A stretch of 7,977 nucleotides of DNA from positions 1-7,977 of the forward strand of contig SKLO01000499.1 in the NCBI GenBank assembly GCA_007123195.1, given 5' to 3'. The notes beneath the pieces are model-generated. The model was not told the DNA's origin, did no database searches, and saw only the letters and a program-made list of their open reading frames with translations. Each line of letters begins with the position of its first letter. The first letter of the stretch is position 1. The translations under genes were made by a program, and so were the position numbers. Below, piece after piece: positions 5,992 to 7,977 of this stretch. The stretch comes from Verrucomicrobiales bacterium. GTDB lineage: Bacteria > Verrucomicrobiota > Verrucomicrobiia > Verrucomicrobiales > SKLO01.

Positions 5992-7335
5992 TCACTCCCC
6001 CGGCACCGGCCAGACCTCGTCCAATTCCAGATCCCCGCGCAGCGCCGCGCCGATGCGGCCGGTGAGCCGCAGGTAGTGATGCGGGTCCAGTTCCGGCTCG
6101 GTCACGAACCTGGCCGGACCCGCCGGCACCGCTGACGTGGTCGGCATGATGGCGGTGGCCTCGTCCAGCTCGTCGAACATCGCCACATACAGCATCCGGC
6201 TGCCGCCCTCGAGACGCGCCCGCGCTTGTTGCCAAAGGAATTCGCCTCCCAGCCGCGGCACCTGGTTCAGCTCCGCCTCAACCCCGCGCGAGCGCATCAG
6301 GTTGTGCCAGCTGAAGCCCGGGAAAATCACCGGCATGTAGTCCTTGCCGCGCTGCCGGCACCAGGCAAGGTCGCCCTCCTGCACCTGCGCGATCTCGCGC
6401 CGGGCCTCGTCGATGCCGCCGTAGCGCCCCACCGACCACGGGCTGACAATGTCCGCCAGCGCGATCACCTCCAGCAACGCCTCGTCCGCCACCGCGTCGC
6501 GATCGAGCGTGCGCCAGCCGTAGGGCACCCCGACCATCACGCTGTGGCCGCCGAACTCCGGATTGTCACGCAGAAACAGCAGCAGCTCGCGGCACTCCTC
6601 CAGCGTGTAGTCCCGGTCGTCGTAAAAGCCGATGCCCCACACCGCCACCACCGGCCTGCCGTTGTGGTGTTGATAGGTCGGGTCGGAGGTGATCCGCAGC
6701 TCCTGCTGCAGATGCTTCCAGTCCTGCATGACCACCGACTCGATCTCGCCCCGCCGCAGTCCGCTCAGGTCATACATCAGCGCCCAGGTGCGCCCGGTGG
6801 CGGCGGCGCTGGCGCGAACCTCCGCCAGCACCCGGTCGCGGAACCGCCGCAGCGGGGGCTGCTTCAGCGACACCCCGAAGCGCTGCAGGAACACCCCGTC
6901 GATCCGGTGCCGGCGCATCCATTCAAAGTGCCGCCGCACGGTGTCCGGATGCGACGAGCTGAACACCTGCGCCGGCCTGCCGTCGGCATGCCGCAACGGG
7001 GTGTCGAATCTCTCGTGCTCGCCGAACTCGCTGAGATCAGGCCACAAGTCGATCAGACACCGGCCGTGACCATCAAAGCCGTAGTGCTTCCAACCCAGCT
7101 GGTTGCCGTCCCCGGGCGCCGTGAACCAGCCCTGGTAACCGGCCATCAGGCTGCCATCCAGGGTTGATTTGTCAGGCTGATGCGCCGGCGCTCCGCCAGC
7201 GGCCGGCTGCGGTCCGTCCGCCGCGGTCGCCATCCGCGCCAACGGCACCATCGTCGACAGCAGCAGCCATGTCACGGCCAAGATCCGGGCTGGGACTGCT
7301 GCCGGTGGAATCGGCCAACCTGACAATCGAATCAT
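5992..7335 (-). CDS. Exported glycoside hydrolase family 71/99-like protein
   Basis: From the ATG at 7335 the product has 447 residues. A signal peptide is clear: hydrophobic ILAVTWLLLSTMV at 18-30 with a probable cut near ATAA (36-39). The mature part starts with the family's typical LMAGYQGWF (63-71) and GWKHYG (81-86), followed by SSSHPDTVRRHFEWM (127-141), DGVFLQRFG (146-154), RTWALMYDLSG (182-192), RPVVAVWGIGF (227-237), PGFSWHNL (339-346) and MFDELDEAT (386-394). GH99 enzymes are endo-alpha-mannosidases/mannanases and GH71 enzymes alpha-1,3-glucanases; the related bacterial proteins are mostly unstudied. The pair E389/E392 in DELDEA has the same spacing as the two essential glutamates of GH99 (in the sequence EWHE, from memory), so I propose it as the catalytic pair. 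The open frame extends upstream to 7866, but that part is antisense to the Mog gene and resembles no protein. The gene lies 152 bp downstream of the Mog gene and converges on the sulfatase (34-bp gap). Substrate is unknown. Confidence 0.88.
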   Translation of the reverse strand: MIRLSGWPIPPAAVPARILAVTWLLLSTMVPLARMATAADGPQPAAGGAPAHQPDKSTLDGSLMAGYQGWFTAPGDGNQLGWKHYGFDGHGRCLIDLWPDLSEFGEHERFDTPLRHADGRPAQVFSSSHPDTVRRHFEWMRRHRIDGVFLQRFGVSLKQPPLRRFRDRVLAEVRASAAATGRTWALMYDLSGLRRGEIESVVMQDWKHLQQELRITSDPTYQHHNGRPVVAVWGIGFYDDRDYTLEECRELLLFLRDNPEFGGHSVMVGVPYGWRTLDRDAVADEALLEVIALADIVSPWSVGRYGGIDEARREIAQVQEGDLAWCRQRGKDYMPVIFPGFSWHNLMRSRGVEAELNQVPRLGGEFLWQQARARLEGGSRMLYVAMFDELDEATAIMPTTSAVPAGPARFVTEPELDPHHYLRLTGRIGAALRGDLELDEVWPVPGE

Positions 7336-7415
7336 GGAATCACGCAGGGAATGGGACCGGCCATTTGCGGGGGCATGGTCATGGGTTGCCAGACAGCGAT
7401 GCCAATGCCGCACCA

Positions 7416-7440
7416 ACCCGGGACCCGTGCCGACCCGGGT
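7416..7440 (-). terminator. Stem-loop downstream of the Mog gene
   Basis: ACCCGGG (7416-7422) and CCCGGGT (7434-7440) form a perfect 7-bp stem around an 11-base loop, 47 bases past the Mog stop codon on the minus strand and 80 bases before the glycosidase start. No T-run follows. It may end or weaken transcription of the Mog gene. The remainder of the 152-bp gap (7336-7487) shows no gene, clear promoter or ribosome-binding site for the glycosidase. Confidence 0.3.
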
Positions 7441-7487
7441 GGAACGTCGGCAGCGATCCCCCCATCCTCGCCATGGCTGGCGGCCGG

Positions 7488-7964
7488 TCAACAGGAAGTG
7501 GGCTGGCGTTGCGCCAGCTTGACCCCGTGCTCCACCGCACCCTGCACATGAGCGAGGCATTCCACCGCGCCGGCCGGCTTGCCCGGCAGGGCGATCACCA
7601 GCGCGCTGCCCACCACCGCCGCCAGTCCGCGGCTGAGTATCGCGTTGGGAACCGTGACCATGGATTTCATCCGCATGGCCTCGCCGAACCCCGGCACCTC
7701 CACCCGCATGATGCCGCGGATGGCCTCCGGCGTCACGTCGCGCCCGGCAATGCCAGTGCCGCCGGTAGTCAGAATCAGGCCGCAGCCCTGGGCTTCGAAC
7801 GAACGGATCGCCCCGCGGATCGCCTCCACCTCGTCGGGCACCAGCGCCTCGGCTTCGACTTTCCAACCATAGCCCGTCGCCGCCGCCGCCAGCGCCGGTC
7901 CGCCATGATCCTCATACTCGCCGGCCGCCGCGCGATCCGAAATCGTGATGATCCCCACCTTCAT
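7488..7964 (-). CDS. mog: Molybdopterin adenylyltransferase (Mog/MoaB family)
   Basis: A 158-residue cytosolic enzyme of molybdenum cofactor synthesis. Mog-type proteins activate molybdopterin with ATP to give adenylyl-molybdopterin, into which MoeA then inserts molybdate. The sequence follows E. coli Mog closely: start IITISDRAAAGEYEDHG (5-21), VPDE (42-45) with D44, the nucleotide-binding TTGGTG (66-71), GRDVTPE (74-80) with D76, PGFGEAMR (91-98), VPNAILSR (105-112) and ALPGKP (125-130). D44 and D76 correspond to the two catalytic aspartates of Mog. PGFGE followed by the AILSR block favours Mog over the MoaB type, though the two are hard to tell apart. It is shorter than E. coli Mog (195 aa, from memory), having lost the C-terminal tail but no motif. 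The ATG at 7964 has a GGTGGAGG tract just before it. It is followed by the glycosidase; no molybdoenzyme is in view. Confidence 0.9.
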   Translation of the reverse strand: MKVGIITISDRAAAGEYEDHGGPALAAAATGYGWKVEAEALVPDEVEAIRGAIRSFEAQGCGLILTTGGTGIAGRDVTPEAIRGIMRVEVPGFGEAMRMKSMVTVPNAILSRGLAAVVGSALVIALPGKPAGAVECLAHVQGAVEHGVKLAQRQPTSC

Positions 7965-7965
7965 G

Positions 7966-7973
7966 CCTCCACC
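7966..7973 (-). promoter_or_regulatory. Ribosome-binding site of the Mog gene
   Basis: On the minus strand GGTGGAGG ends one base before the ATG at 7964. The GGAGG itself is too close; GGTGG at 7969-7973 leaves four bases. It is the most Shine-Dalgarno-like tract before any gene here and supports the chosen start, although the spacing is short. Confidence 0.45.
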
Positions 7974-7977
7974 AGAA

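Noticed and set aside
7336..7866. Upstream extension of the glycosidase frame
   Set aside because: It overlaps the Mog gene in antisense, reads as Arg/Gly-rich noise, and the ATG at 7335 is followed by a proper signal peptide.

Overview
The window is a high-GC stretch (about two thirds G+C by eye) of bacterial chromosome with seven protein-coding genes, one of them cut by the left edge. Several features fit the Verrucomicrobiota/Planctomycetota/Kiritimatiellota part of the tree: an FG-GAP plus ASPIC/UnbV secreted protein, a heparan-N-sulfatase-like S1 sulfatase with a CTPCR active site, a GH71/99-like glycosidase, a DUF4332 protein, and intergenic hairpin repeats built on the core AGACAxxxxTGTCT. 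Verrucomicrobiota is my best guess, but this is inference from gene content with no marker gene present.

Layout, left to right: (1) the 3' part of an FG-GAP/ASPIC-UnbV extracellular protein (+); (2) a 349-bp non-coding gap with two diverged direct copies of a ~93-bp repeat and an inverted core hairpin between them; (3) on the minus strand, a periplasmic DsbD-N-terminal-like protein (2458-3525) followed by avtA, valine-pyruvate aminotransferase (1060-2364); (4) a divergent intergenic region with a 9-bp direct repeat; (5) on the plus strand, a DUF4332 helix-hairpin-helix-like protein and then an exported sulfatase; (6) convergent to the sulfatase, on the minus strand, a molybdopterin adenylyltransferase (mog/moaB type, 7488-7964) followed by an exported GH71/99-like glycosidase (5992-7335).

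Working together: the sulfatase and the GH71/99-like enzyme, facing each other with only 34 bp between stop codons, are the one pair that plausibly shares a task, the breakdown of a sulfated glycan outside the cytoplasm. No SusC/D pair, transporter, sulfatase-maturing enzyme or regulator is visible, so this is not a complete polysaccharide utilisation locus. AvtA and Mog are housekeeping enzymes with no clear link to their neighbours. I found no CRISPR array, transposase, tRNA, rRNA or phage gene, and no convincing new system. The intergenic hairpin repeats, the stand-alone DsbD N-terminal protein and the sulfatase/glycosidase pair deserve the most attention.
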